A stretch of 22,500 bases of DNA from Epithemia pelagica (taxonomy: Eukaryota; Bacillariophyta; Bacillariophyceae; Surirellales; Surirellaceae): contig OX337235.1 in the NCBI GenBank assembly GCA_946965045.2, positions 2,434,928-2,457,427 of the forward strand, read 5' to 3'. Shown piece after piece: positions 6,801 to 14,929 of this stretch. The notes under the pieces were generated by a model, which worked only from the letters and a program-made list of their open reading frames with translations, was not told the origin of the DNA and did no database searches. Each line of letters starts with the position of its first letter. The first letter of the stretch is position 1. A program made the position numbers and the translations under genes.

Positions 6801-9373
6801 ATCTGAGCAGCCTTAGAACCATTATCAATAGCAGGTGTATCAGCAAAGACTGTATCAGTGGCAACCCCTTCACGACGACGACCGATATTGAGCACAGGGT
6901 TACGAGTGCGAAAGTGCTTCTTGAGATAATCATGAGGGGAAAATCCCACATAGCGTGTAGAAACCTTAAAGGTATTAGCTATGCTATCAGCCGATGCCCA
7001 AGCAAAATAAGGACGTAGGGCTTCAAAATCTTCAGATTTCAGAGATTGTTGATGATAACGACTGTGTTGAAAGTCGACAGCACCAGCTAGGTTTGTCTGT
7101 TGATGAAGGGTAAGAATCTGGGAAACTAGGTTGACGCGATGAACATAGTCTCCAGTCGCAGAAAAATCACGATCAATAGGGTCTGGGTTGACAAGATCCA
7201 TCCAATCAGAATGTGTATCAGGATTGGACGAATGAGAGTGATCCATGACGTCAGGATTCCATTCATCGGGTGACGTAAAGACGACATGAGGATAGGTAGC
7301 TAGGTCATTATCAGTAGGAATGCCTAGACTATCCAAATAGACAAGTCCACCCTTAAAGATCAAAGGTAAGGCATAACCGTCTAGAGTCTCAATACGCTGT
7401 CGACCACCGACAAGAACTGACTTGTCATCAACAAGAGTCTTGAAATATTCCATTTGTGGCGGAGAGTGAATCGAACGACCTTTGCCAAGGTAAGCATACT
7501 CATGGAAAATACCAACGATTGTACCTAGCTGTGTAGAATAAAGACCTGCAGCGGTAACAATGTCCAAACCAGTTACCTCGTGATTATCAATGCCAATAAT
7601 GTTAATCTTTCGACCAGTTTTGTGGATAATCTTTAAATCACTCCCAGCTAAACCACCATTGGCCCCTCTATCAATCAACTGAAAGGTAGGATTAAGGTTA
7701 GCCTTGGAGAAGCGATAGGTAGCATTGATAGAGAAACTAACACCCTTAGATTTAGCCTTGTTGGCAGAAAGGACGCGCTGAATATCAGATTCAGGATAAT
7801 CAGTTTGCTCATGTAACATTGTGAGAAGCTGATCAGGACTAGGATCAGACTCAGTAGCAACAGCAGCTTCTTGGCAAGCTTCTTCAGTGTTATCAGTAGC
7901 TGTTGGATTTTCATCAGCAGATGATTCACTAACCTCATGTAGGTTCGTTTGACGAGGTTTAGAATTAGGTGAGTTAGCCAAGATACGTTTATTGTGTGCT
8001 TTTAGCATCTCTTTAACTTCATCTGAAGTAGCATCCCAAATATCCTTAGGGAGAAAAATACGCTGAGTACGAGTATCAATGCGATTACGAGTCCGATTAG
8101 CTTGAAAAATAGATACAAGATCCTCTTGAATGAAATCATCATGAGAACTAGAATGATCAGAGTCAAAAATATCGTGATCACACTGTTGGGAAGCATAAGC
8201 TCGTCGTTTAGATCCATTCTTGCTAGCTAAGTGCTGATCAAATTGAAAAGCAGCATTAGTCAACACACGATAGTAGTCATCATAGGACATCTTTGCATGA
8301 GTCCCAGATTGGGATTTAAGAAAATCATCGAAAATCTTGACACGTCGAAGATCTTCATTACCATCCACAGCTTGCATGAGAAAAGTAGTACGTGAAAAAT
8401 CAGGTAGCTTTTGGCTAGAATCACATAGACTATCTAAAAGACGTAGTTGTTCATTGAAATGAAGCAAGAACTGGGATGTAGTGCCTCTCCATGCTGAATC
8501 AAGACGAATGTTTGTAAGATAGGCAGTGAGACGCATGATTTCCTTGCGTGACAACTCGGAGTCCGTATGATGAGTGCGTAACTCATCTAGGACGGCTGTA
8601 GCATCCATGTCCGTAGTATGGGCACGAATGATAGCACGACCTTTATCAGTTTGTAAACAACGAACTAAAACTGAATATAGGAAGATCTGTTGTTCTCGGT
8701 AAAGAGCAGAGGCAGCAGGATCGGTGGAATCCACAACAAAAGAAGGATCCAAAACATTGCCTAATCCTTGAGCAAGTGCAGTAGCACGAAAACTACGCAT
8801 AAAGGGGTCATAGTTTTTCTCTTCCTTGAGTACTTCATATGCCGTTGAGTCGCGTTTAATGCCTTTACGAAAGGTAGTCAAATCTTGCTGGGACTGAGAC
8901 GAGTTAGACATAGTAGACTTCCCCCCCGGAGTGCCAAGAGATGGAGTACCTGGAGTAGACGGCACGTTTAAGGCCCGAGGCTGAGAAGAAGTAGGGAAAT
9001 AAGTCCCGATGCGAAACCGACCATAATCCTCGCGAGTAAGTGCTAACCAGTCATCAGCACCAAAGAAACGCTGGGCGAGAGAGTGAAGATGATTAGCCCA
9101 AAGAAGAAAAGCACGAATTTGCTTAGCAAAGGTAGGATGTAATTTCTGGGTCTTAGTCTGTCGCTTAGTTTTAAATTCAAGGTCATCCGCAAGGGTTTCA
9201 GGTTCGAAGACATACAACTCAAGAAACTCAGAGAAGTTTAAAAACTTGTGATGAGTAAACCAGTCTTGGAAATCAGTAAGGCGATCTGGGGGTTGATTCA
9301 AGATCGTAGTAAAGATGTGCTGAAAAACTGGATCCTGGGAAAGATCTACTGCATTCTCAGTCGATTCCGTCAT
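3869..9373 (-). CDS. Copia gag-pol polyprotein, 1834 aa, intact
   Basis: One uninterrupted frame encodes the whole retrotransposon polyprotein, which is normally cut into capsid, protease, integrase and RT/RNase H. Residues about 165-400 are a Gag core of the Copia type (YDPFMRSF, then LVRCLQTDKGRAIIRAH, then WRGTTSQFLLHFNEQ). The protease active site reads DRGANGG (D568) where Copia usually has DSG or DTG. The integrase core has D840, D898 and E933 (VATDTVFADTPA, ISDRAQ, NFAENRY). A chromo-like segment lies near 1180-1260 (VEWENGETSYEPLSF, W1206). RT spans about 1296-1560 with D1408 in AADIGNAY and YVDD at 1493-1496. RNase H has D1697, E1740 and D1774, ending near LTKNW. No CCHC knuckle in Gag and no HHCC before the integrase core are visible. 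The ATG at 9373 is the only start possible near the 5' end, since an in-frame TAG lies 15 nt upstream. Gag and Pol are fused without a frameshift. Confidence 0.97.
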   Translation of the reverse strand: MTESTENAVDLSQDPVFQHIFTTILNQPPDRLTDFQDWFTHHKFLNFSEFLELYVFEPETLADDLEFKTKRQTKTQKLHPTFAKQIRAFLLWANHLHSLAQRFFGADDWLALTREDYGRFRIGTYFPTSSQPRALNVPSTPGTPSLGTPGGKSTMSNSSQSQQDLTTFRKGIKRDSTAYEVLKEEKNYDPFMRSFRATALAQGLGNVLDPSFVVDSTDPAASALYREQQIFLYSVLVRCLQTDKGRAIIRAHTTDMDATAVLDELRTHHTDSELSRKEIMRLTAYLTNIRLDSAWRGTTSQFLLHFNEQLRLLDSLCDSSQKLPDFSRTTFLMQAVDGNEDLRRVKIFDDFLKSQSGTHAKMSYDDYYRVLTNAAFQFDQHLASKNGSKRRAYASQQCDHDIFDSDHSSSHDDFIQEDLVSIFQANRTRNRIDTRTQRIFLPKDIWDATSDEVKEMLKAHNKRILANSPNSKPRQTNLHEVSESSADENPTATDNTEEACQEAAVATESDPSPDQLLTMLHEQTDYPESDIQRVLSANKAKSKGVSFSINATYRFSKANLNPTFQLIDRGANGGLAGSDLKIIHKTGRKINIIGIDNHEVTGLDIVTAAGLYSTQLGTIVGIFHEYAYLGKGRSIHSPPQMEYFKTLVDDKSVLVGGRQRIETLDGYALPLIFKGGLVYLDSLGIPTDNDLATYPHVVFTSPDEWNPDVMDHSHSSNPDTHSDWMDLVNPDPIDRDFSATGDYVHRVNLVSQILTLHQQTNLAGAVDFQHSRYHQQSLKSEDFEALRPYFAWASADSIANTFKVSTRYVGFSPHDYLKKHFRTRNPVLNIGRRREGVATDTVFADTPAIDNGSKAAQIFVGRDTLVCDVYGVKSDAQFVNTLEDNIRLRGAMDVLISDRAQALVSKKVQDILRSLFISQYTSEPHHQHQNFAENRYSTLKRWTNLILNISGCPPSCWLLALDYASTVLNHLASPALNGRTPIERLTGSTPDVSFLLAHYFWEPIYFSYDPDRSSYPSTGNESKGRWVGFGTGVGDPLTWKILTDETSTILFRSTIRSATSSLPNRRLDPEKGEIVHVRGRHEDSSSGSTPPMPTIDPHDLLGRKFLGPKLETGERFRGLVVAMVQDQAYRDRKRFEDLSFEVEYDEGRLREIVTYNELLNHLDHDPDDVVFSEQEYRMRQITAHQGPLKPTDAHYKGSSYNVLVEWENGETSYEPLSFIASDDPLLCAIYAKNNGLLDLDGWKHLAKYVKTEKRLIKTLRRHLQQAKKKMIRRNSRAQIKYRFGVQVPRDYDEAILLDVQNKNNLWSKATELELDQVIHQYKTFLVRDKAIFQNGKLMNAPEGYQRLRVHLVFDVKHDGRRKARLVADGHLTIRDPSMSSYSGVVSIRGLRLVVFLSELNKLEIWAADIGNAYLEAQTKEKLFIIAGPEFGDLEGKILIFDKALYGLVTSGARWHDKLYDVLQEMGFKPCKIEPDIWFKLNEEHGVYEYIAVYVDDLAIAAKNPKEICDIFTEKFKFKLKGVGPIAYHLGCTYKREPDGTLVGDPRRYVEKILEGYEILFGNKPKKYKTPLDRQDHPELDDSELCEEKDIAIYQSIIGQLQWVVTIGRFDIFTSVMTLARFRAAPRIGHLERAKRVVGYLAGMYHGAIRFRLHEPDYSNLPDQNYDWFRVYDGAREEVPKDAPEPKGLPVVTTTYVDANLKHDMITGRSASGILHLVNGTPMDWYSKRQATVETATFGSEFVSARIACDQIMELRIFLRYLGVPLRDSSYLFGDNKSVVTNSTVPHSILSKRHHFLSYNRVRECMASKAIKFYWKDGKTNPADVLTKNWDFVTG

Positions 9374-10430
9374 GATATCAGTAAACTAGGTAGAACTAGG
9401 TGAAAAACTTGAATATCTTGAGCGGAGATAGGATGAAGTTACTACTGAAGAGCCCTCTGAATCAAATTCACCAGGTAGTAGCCTACTTGTATCCGTCTCC
9501 AAAAACTTGAAAAACTTGAAAATAAAACCAAATAAAACACTTGAAATCAAACCGATTGAAAATAAAACTCCAAGCAGAGGTGCTATTCAGAACCGGGAGC
9601 AATGTCACGGGGCTCGCTGAGCGAAGCTAATTAGAATGTGACGCGCTTCCACTGCAGTCTTTAGGCTAGGTTGCTACCCGAGGGTAACGAAGAACTAGCA
9701 AGATCTGACGGTGTCTGTTCTTGACTCCACACACCGGGATTGCCAATCCCTAGCCCAAACTCCACGTGTAGGAAGGAAAAAGAAGCGATCAAAAGGCGGG
9801 AAAAACCAAGAACAATCGCGCACCAGGAAGGTAACGTCTGGCGGTTAAGCAATCTGTCCACAGCGCAAAGATAGAGAGCCTGATCGCTTGGCGGGCGACA
9901 GCAACAGATGCGTTGTTAGTAACGAACACGTGTGCCGGAGCACGCGAAGTAGTACCTGTTGAGTACCTTAACTTCGCCCCCTGACGGTATCCAGCCGGTC
10001 TGGCAAGGATCGCCCTCTTTTCGGCCTTGCGGCTTACTTGTACGTAAAGTACGGGATGGGGATACGACAGTCTCGCGGGGACTGGGAGTTGGGTTGCCCG
10101 TGGGATTGGTTACCTCGGATAGTTCCCCCAACTCTGTTTTCCGACACAGACAAGAAACGACGAAAAACAAAATTCGATGCCGACAATGAAGATTTTTCGA
10201 CAACGATAAGACGACAACCAACCGACCCAACAACCAACCAAATGGATGAATCGATCGAATATGACGAGACGGAGAGGACGGGATATGAGAATCAATCCCT
10301 CCGAACGAATTTTACCTTCGGAAGTAAGAGCGAACCCAACAAACACAAACAACGCAAGAGATCGGTCAAAGACAACAATCAACCAAACGAGTCGGAAAGG
10401 AAACGAGAACAACAATCAACAGGCGTGCTG
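9374..10430 (-). other. Leader (5' untranslated region) of the Copia element
   Basis: About 1.06 kb between the primer binding site and the gag-pol ATG. No conserved domain is seen. Two minus-strand short frames (10233-9916, 105 codons; 9861-9661, 66 codons) could act as upstream ORFs but look like chance. The part next to the ATG (9400-9560) is A-rich on the plus strand with several ACTTGAAA-like repeats. Packaging or dimerisation signals would be expected here but cannot be recognised by eye. Confidence 0.6.
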
Positions 10431-10445
10431 TTGAGACTGTTAATC
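10431..10445 (-). promoter_or_regulatory. Probable primer binding site, anticodon-arm type (tRNA-Asn-like)
   Basis: The 15 nt directly inside the 5' LTR read TTGAGACTGTTAATC on the plus strand, which is the tRNA-sense strand. TGAGA-CTGTTAA-TC has the form of an anticodon stem, a 7-nt loop with anticodon GTT (Asn), and the start of the 3' stem. There is no complement to a tRNA 3' end (no TGG start). Drosophila copia and yeast Ty5 prime from the anticodon region of a tRNA, in copia with a half tRNA. The same mode is inferred here. Confidence 0.45.
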
Positions 10446-10888
10446 TGACAAAAGATGAAGGACTCCGGTCGTTACGACACAACAATCAAAGATACAACAA
10501 AGCGTTAGACAATTCAAGGCACCAACCACGTAGCCAATCCCCCACGGGTCAAGGAAAAGGCCAACAACTACTAGAAGAGTAGGTAGGACACAAAGAGATG
10601 TGATGATGATGCTTTTTAGAATTGTGAGTGTTATCGTCTATGTTAGTGCTCATTGTTGTTGTTCCCCCTTTTCCATCCATTTGTACTAGGTACGTAGAAA
10701 TCTACACGCAGCATTGCTGGTTCGTGTGCATCTGACATCTAGATCGCATTCAATCGTCCCAAGATATCGCACATGTTCATGGATGATGTCTAGCTCATGT
10801 CCAAGGCCATTGAAAGCGCCTCCTATCGTATTCCCTTTCTCCCCATTGTCTAAACTACGATCTACATGTGCTAGGTGTTTGTATATTA

Positions 10889-10896
10889 TGACGTCA
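10889..10896. promoter_or_regulatory. TGACGTCA bZIP/CRE-type site in U3 (5' LTR copy)
   Basis: This copy lies upstream of the gag-pol transcription unit and so is the one that could act as promoter. In element sense the order is palindrome, TGACGTCA, AT-rich TATA-like stretch, then the rest of the LTR. Confidence 0.5.
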
Positions 10897-10924
10897 CAGC
10901 CAGATGAAACCACTAGGTATTGAT

Positions 10925-10950
10925 CGTGACTCATCGTACGATCAGTCACG
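10925..10950. promoter_or_regulatory. 26-bp near-perfect palindrome (5' LTR copy)
   Basis: Same palindrome as at 3729-3754, with TGACT and AGTCA arms, here at the outer edge of the active U3. Confidence 0.5.
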
Positions 10951-10968
10951 GTCATCTACCTTGTGCGA

Positions 10969-10973
10969 GGACG
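10969..10973. repeat. Target-site duplication, right copy
   Basis: GGACG directly after the right LTR, matching 3245-3249. Confidence 0.9.
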
Positions 10974-11733
10974 GCTCAACAACAGAAGGATGGGACCATC
11001 GAATTCACACAACCACATTTGATAGACAAAGTTTTGTCGGCAGTTCGACTGGACGGGGGAAAAGTCAAGCCAAAGGACGTCCCAGCGGCATCATCCAAGA
11101 TCCTCAAATGACGCGGTCAAGTGGCTAGGGCGATACCTGCTGGGAACTCGACGGAAAGGAATGACATTCAAACCCGATAAGAATGCAGGATTGGAAGTCT
11201 TTGTCGACGCCGATTTCGCGGGCAACTGGGACACCACCAAGCCGCAAACAGACCAAGATACCGCACGATCGCGCCACGGATACATTATTCGGTACAAAGG
11301 GTGCCCAGTGGTGTGGAAATCATAGCTACAGACAGAGATTGCTCTGAGTTCAACGGAGAGCAAATACACCGGACTATCATACGCACTGCGTGAGGTCATA
11401 CCCCTCATGGAAATCTTGAAAGAAATGAAGGCGCACGGCATCGACATTGCGGACGCAAGGGCAAAGCTGCATTGCAAAGTGTTCGAGGATAACAGTGGCG
11501 CACTTGAGATGGCTCGTGTCCACAAGTTCCGTCCGCAAACAAAACACCTCAATGTAAAAATTACATCACTTTCGGAGTTACGTGGAGCGTGGGGATATTA
11601 CTACCCACGCAATGCCAACGACGGAGCAATTAAGCGACTATCTGACAAAACCCCTGTCCTGATCAATGCTCGAGCCATTGCAAAAACAAGTAATGGGGTG
11701 GACGACCACAATTGTGCGCGAGAGGGAGTGTTA
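10974..11733 (+). pseudogene. Copia-type RT-tail and RNase H fragment, broken
   Basis: C-terminal part of an older Copia polyprotein, opposite in orientation to the intact element. It opens with KDGTIEFTQPHLIDKVLSAV, the segment after RT. It then jumps at about 11105 to NDAVKWLGRYLLGTRRKGM, so about 50-60 expected codons are missing and the frame shifts. RNase H follows: EVFVDADFAGNWD, a TAG at 11323-11325 inside the WKS-LQTEIALSSTES block, then REVIPLMEILKEM, FEDNSGALEMA and TKHLNVK. An extra A in the run at 11556-11560 shifts the frame again to LHHFRSYVERGDITTHAM and LSDYLTKPLS, followed by a TGA (11660-11662) and MGWTTTIVREREC. At least four lesions make it dead. It is not the continuation of the relic at 1369-1858. 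Confidence 0.9.
11720..11728 (+). promoter_or_regulatory. Polypurine tract of the older Copia relic
   Basis: GAGAGGGAG sits just after the RNase H end and directly before a TGTTA sequence, the expected purine tract beside a 3' LTR. Confidence 0.6.
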
Positions 11734-11806
11734 AAATATTCACAATATCGCCTCGCGTGCTCAACTGTCACAACGTATGCGCTACACAATTTGGGGGAAG
11801 TTAACA
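11729..11806 (+). repeat. Start of a 3' LTR belonging to the older Copia relic, end uncertain
   Basis: The sequence after the purine tract begins TGTTAAAATATTC, a typical TG LTR start. A GTTAACA at 11800-11806 could be the matching CA end, but 78 bp would be very short, so the LTR is probably truncated or extends further. No second copy of this LTR is seen in the window. Confidence 0.4.
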
Positions 11807-14157
11807 CGACCCCTGAAAGATCCAATCATCCTAGATTCGTAAGATACCTTATAATCTCTTTTGCCACCTGAGTCCAACTCATCTACTTGGGCCGTAGTAG
11901 AGTTTTCACAAGAAAGTCATTGACCACAATGTCCAGACTCGCCGTTGCATGTCTATACTCTATACATCTCTAGTAGGTAGGAAGCTCGCTAGGAGTACAC
12001 CGAATCCGCCGCCTGGCCCCCACGCCCATCCTACACTCCGCCCATACACCCACTTCTGGCTGTCACAAACCTCAGCGACCCCAACTAACACGCACGGGGC
12101 AATAGCTAGACTAAGACCATTATGTACTCCTCTCTAGCAAAGTGCTTCGCGACCTATCGCCATAACTCTAGATTTGTATCCTGGGGACACAAGCAGATGG
12201 AGCACCCTCTTCTCCCAGAGCCACTATTGAAGGTTATCATCACTTGTCCCAGAAGCAACTCAGCTTTGTCAAGAAGTACAAAAGCTGATGGCTCCAATGG
12301 GAAATGGCGAATAACCTCATATGGTCTTTCAGGTCCATGCTCTGTCTATCAGGAATAACTCCGAGAGAACAATAGCTAAAATGCTGTCCTTTTCACATTT
12401 TCAACCTTCAGCACTTAGCACCCCCATTTCCATTCTGTCAAAGGCCCGTCAGATCCTAGCTATACATAAAAATTTTGGGGTGGGAAAACAATCCTCATCA
12501 TCTTCTCCGGCAACAGCAGACTCTGGGTTGGTTATTGAATGCTACAGGAAAGGGTTTGCATTCGTTGGGTGCCTGACCACAGCAGTTTTATTGTGCATAG
12601 GTCATGTCCTGATGACAAAGTGACTCGAATCAGCAGCAAGTTGGTCCAGAGGATTTTGTTGTTGTTCTTCCGCGTGATAGGATCTGTTGTCGTATACTTA
12701 CACGCCACTCGTCGTGGGTCGTGGCCCACGATTCATTCGTCAATTGAGGGGGTCAAGTTAAGATATACATGCCTGTTGTAACAGGGAAATGACATGGTCG
12801 ACCATTGTATTCCCCGAATAGGCGCATGGTGCAACCCAAAAGTGGGCTCATTTCCTAACGATTGCGATTTGTCAACCAGCCCATTCAGTCTTTTATGAAT
12901 TCCAGCACTTTGAGTTTTCCCTCTGTTTCCGTTAAGTTGTCCTTGACCATCCATGATCGGTATTGCTTCGTTCCAATCCAATAACAGGGTCAAGATGAAA
13001 CGCAAATGACGTGTACTCCACCACCTGCCCAAAGGCTTGTCCTGTATTAGATGCCTTGTATTTTCGTTCGGCTGCTGTTACTGTATATGATTTCTTCACT
13101 CAAGTTACTAACAGGCATCAACGGAGAGTTCATGTTTTCTGTGGCCATGTGTACACACTGAAGACCATCATGACCGTTATTGACAAAATGGCCAATTCTC
13201 CATCTGTCAGTAACGCGCAGTCTTCTCTGTCCATGATTCCACCTCACCGCCTTTTTTGCTGAATAGTGCTGGATTCGCATGCTGCGTTGCCGCGAATCAA
13301 AGAGACGACAATGCCGGAATGCTGGGCCCAGAGATTAGGATCTACATCGTGTACAGCTAGAGCCAGGTTTGTTCGAACGGGGGCGGTGACAACCGTTGGT
13401 TTGGGTTGTTTTTCATCCGCTTGCTGCGGCTCTCCCAGACTTTTAGTTGACACCCAAGTATGGACTCGGAGCTTTGGCAGCAACAACTATCAGCGCCATG
13501 AAGGCCCCGATATGAGTATTGGCATCAGAGGATGAAGTGGTTTCCATTCAACCCACCTCGGAGCATGCGGTACACAGCTGTTGTGTAAGCGATGGTTCCA
13601 AGTTTGGATTTAGCTCCATTGACAGTATGATGGCTTGATTAGAGCAACGATTTTGACGGTTGCGGGGTCAATGCCGCATGTCATACCACTACATGCACAT
13701 GCGTGTTGGCAATATGGCTCTCCTCATTAACTAAACGGTCTACAAATTCCAAATGTCCTATCAAAGCTACACGAATGTCGCGAAACTTGGTCTGTACTTG
13801 ACTGCCGAGATGAAATGATAGTAATGCCAACGGTCCAATGAAACCAACACATTCAGGCTTTCCGGATCGACGACACTTGAAGAAGAGGTAACAGCCATCG
13901 TATGGTTGTTGCTCGACAATAAATCGCAGAAGGTCCACTCGTATTCGTGAAACCAGTGAGAAGACCACAGCAAGATTGCCACAACTGTGCCATGCGCATT
14001 TGTACAACAATAACAACTCGGAGAGGAAAGGAACAATGGGGGAAAGACAGGATCAGTCGTGATGTAACACTGACATTTCGGACGGGGAAACATCGAATGT
14101 AAAGAGAGAGCAACCCTGGGATCATTGCGGAGAGACTTTGGCAATGGCAGGAGAGTC
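11807..14157. other. Long stretch without a recognisable gene
   Basis: Only short open frames in all six frames. A minus-strand frame at 12733-13032 contains LLLDWNEAI followed by HKRLNGLVDKSQ and APIRGIQ. This faintly recalls the DFNE and later blocks of a LINE endonuclease, but it is too weak to call. Minus-strand frames at 13681-14016 and 13767-14204 overlap each other and show no known motif. I see no promoter, tRNA or LTR pair. Confidence 0.4.
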
Positions 14158-14399
14158 TTGTAACCAATTAGCAAGTCGAAGATCTGGAAGTCCATCAATA
14201 GCAAGCACTACTGCTCTACTGTGTGTTTCCGTTTATCATGCGAGCACCACTTCAACTGTAGATGTTACTCCATCTTTTGTAACCAATTAGCAAGTCGAAG
14301 ATCTGGAAGTCCATCAATAGCAAGCACTACTGCTCTACTATGTGTTTCCGTTTATCATGCGAGCACCACTTCAACTGTAGATGTTACTCCATCTTTTGT
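14158..14399 (+). repeat. 119-bp tandem duplication, two copies
   Basis: 14158-14276 and 14277-14395 match except for one base (G at 14221, A at 14340), and a few further bases match to 14399. The unit is not a multiple of three, so any reading frame across it would be shifted. The single mismatch means the duplication is recent. Confidence 0.93.
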
Positions 14400-14401
14400 T
14401 T

Positions 14402-14746
14402 TCAAAGCTTGGATGACTGTGCATCACTGCTAGTCATTTCAAGTATCGCGGTGCATTCATGACCCATTTCGCGACCTTGTGACGACTCTCGCTGGGATTC
14501 CATACTTGCCTCTGCTTCAGTCGTAGGCTCGTTGTCACTTTCAGAGGGGAAGGTGACAAAAATATTGGAATGTATCGACGAATCGCCCAATGACGTGCTA
14601 GGAAAAGGGAAACCTTGCTCAATTCCACTCTCGTAACACGATGCTCGTCGTTGTAATGTATCGCGTGTGTCATACTTGTGCGGCGATGGAATGAGTGCAC
14701 ATGGTTCGAATTGATCATACACGTCGTCATCTTTGGGATGCGACAA
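14402..14746 (-). pseudogene. Ser/Glu-rich open frame, possible gene relic
   Basis: A 114-codon minus-strand frame rich in Ser, Glu and Asp with no known domain. It includes SHPKDDDVYD, KYDTRDTLQRRASCYESGIE and QGFPFPSTSLGDSSIHS. Support for real coding comes from the diverged copy at 14792-14925. There the same frame is kept (HLKDDDKYDTRDTLQ, stop, RASCYVSGIEQGFPF) and 45 bp are missing, exactly 15 codons. No upstream or downstream exons are evident. The composition suggests a disordered segment of a regulatory protein. It could also be chance conservation within a recent duplicate. Confidence 0.35.
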
Positions 14747-14925
14747 GAGGCACTAAGAAAGAAGCAGGACAAGGTCTTGATTACTCAGCAGTATTGGAAA
14801 GCATCAACGAATCGCCCAATGACGTGCTAGGAAAAGGGAAACCTTGCTCGATTCCACTTACGTAACACGATGCTCGTCATTGTAATGTATCACGTGTATC
14901 ATACTTGTCGTCATCTTTGAGATGC
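14563..14925. repeat. Diverged direct repeat, copies A and B
   Basis: Copy A (14563-14741) and copy B (14792-14925) align well, with scattered substitutions and a 45-bp block absent from B after the shared CATACTTGT. About 50 unrelated bases separate them. A third, much weaker similarity (TGCATCGATAAATC, then GGATGCTAGGGAAAT) lies at about 15018-15060. The divergence makes this duplication older than the nearby 119-bp tandem. Confidence 0.85.
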
Positions 14926-14929
14926 TACC

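Larger units (their letters stand above)
3250..10968 (-). mobile_element. Full-length Copia/CoDi-type LTR retrotransposon
   Basis: A complete 7719-bp element read on the minus strand. In element order: 5' LTR (10968-10446), primer binding site beside it, a leader of about 1.07 kb, one gag-pol frame (9373-3869), a short 3' untranslated part, a polypurine tract, and the 3' LTR (3772-3250). The domain order protease, integrase, RT, RNase H puts it in Ty1/Copia. Integrase and chromo-like sequence resemble the Copia group seen in diatoms. The LTRs read as identical and the frame is unbroken, so insertion is recent. It sits in older transposon debris. Confidence 0.96.
10446..10968 (-). repeat. 5' LTR of the Copia element
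   Basis: A 523-bp copy identical by eye to 3250-3772, shifted by 7196 bp. It would drive transcription on the minus strand. It carries the same U3 sites: TGACGTCA at 10889-10896 with the AT-rich stretch beside it, and the 26-bp palindrome at 10925-10950. Confidence 0.96.

Noticed and set aside
6688-8217. Several hydrophobic minus-strand frames overlapping the polyprotein (6688-6951, 7675-7938, 8002-8217)
   Set aside because: They are out-of-frame shadows of gag-pol. Their Leu/Ile/Ser-rich composition follows from the codons of the real frame.
10038-10448. A 136-codon plus-strand frame antisense to the leader of the Copia element
   Set aside because: It crosses into the LTR, is rich in Lys, Arg, Asn and Gln because that strand is A-rich, and has no recognisable motif. 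It is most likely a chance frame, though an antisense transcript cannot be ruled out.
1369-11733. One Copia element split by the insertion, with RT at 1369-1858 and RNase H at 10974-11733
   Set aside because: The orientation fits, but the left piece has GSIG...YLGAKL and the right has DGTIEFTQPHLID at overlapping positions of the protein, so they belong to different lineages.
13767-14204. 145-codon minus-strand frame
   Set aside because: Two other frames on the same strand are open over the same span, no motif is seen, and it runs into the 119-bp tandem repeat.
14158-14399. CRISPR-like or satellite array
   Set aside because: Only two copies of a 119-bp unit without spacers. It is a simple tandem duplication.
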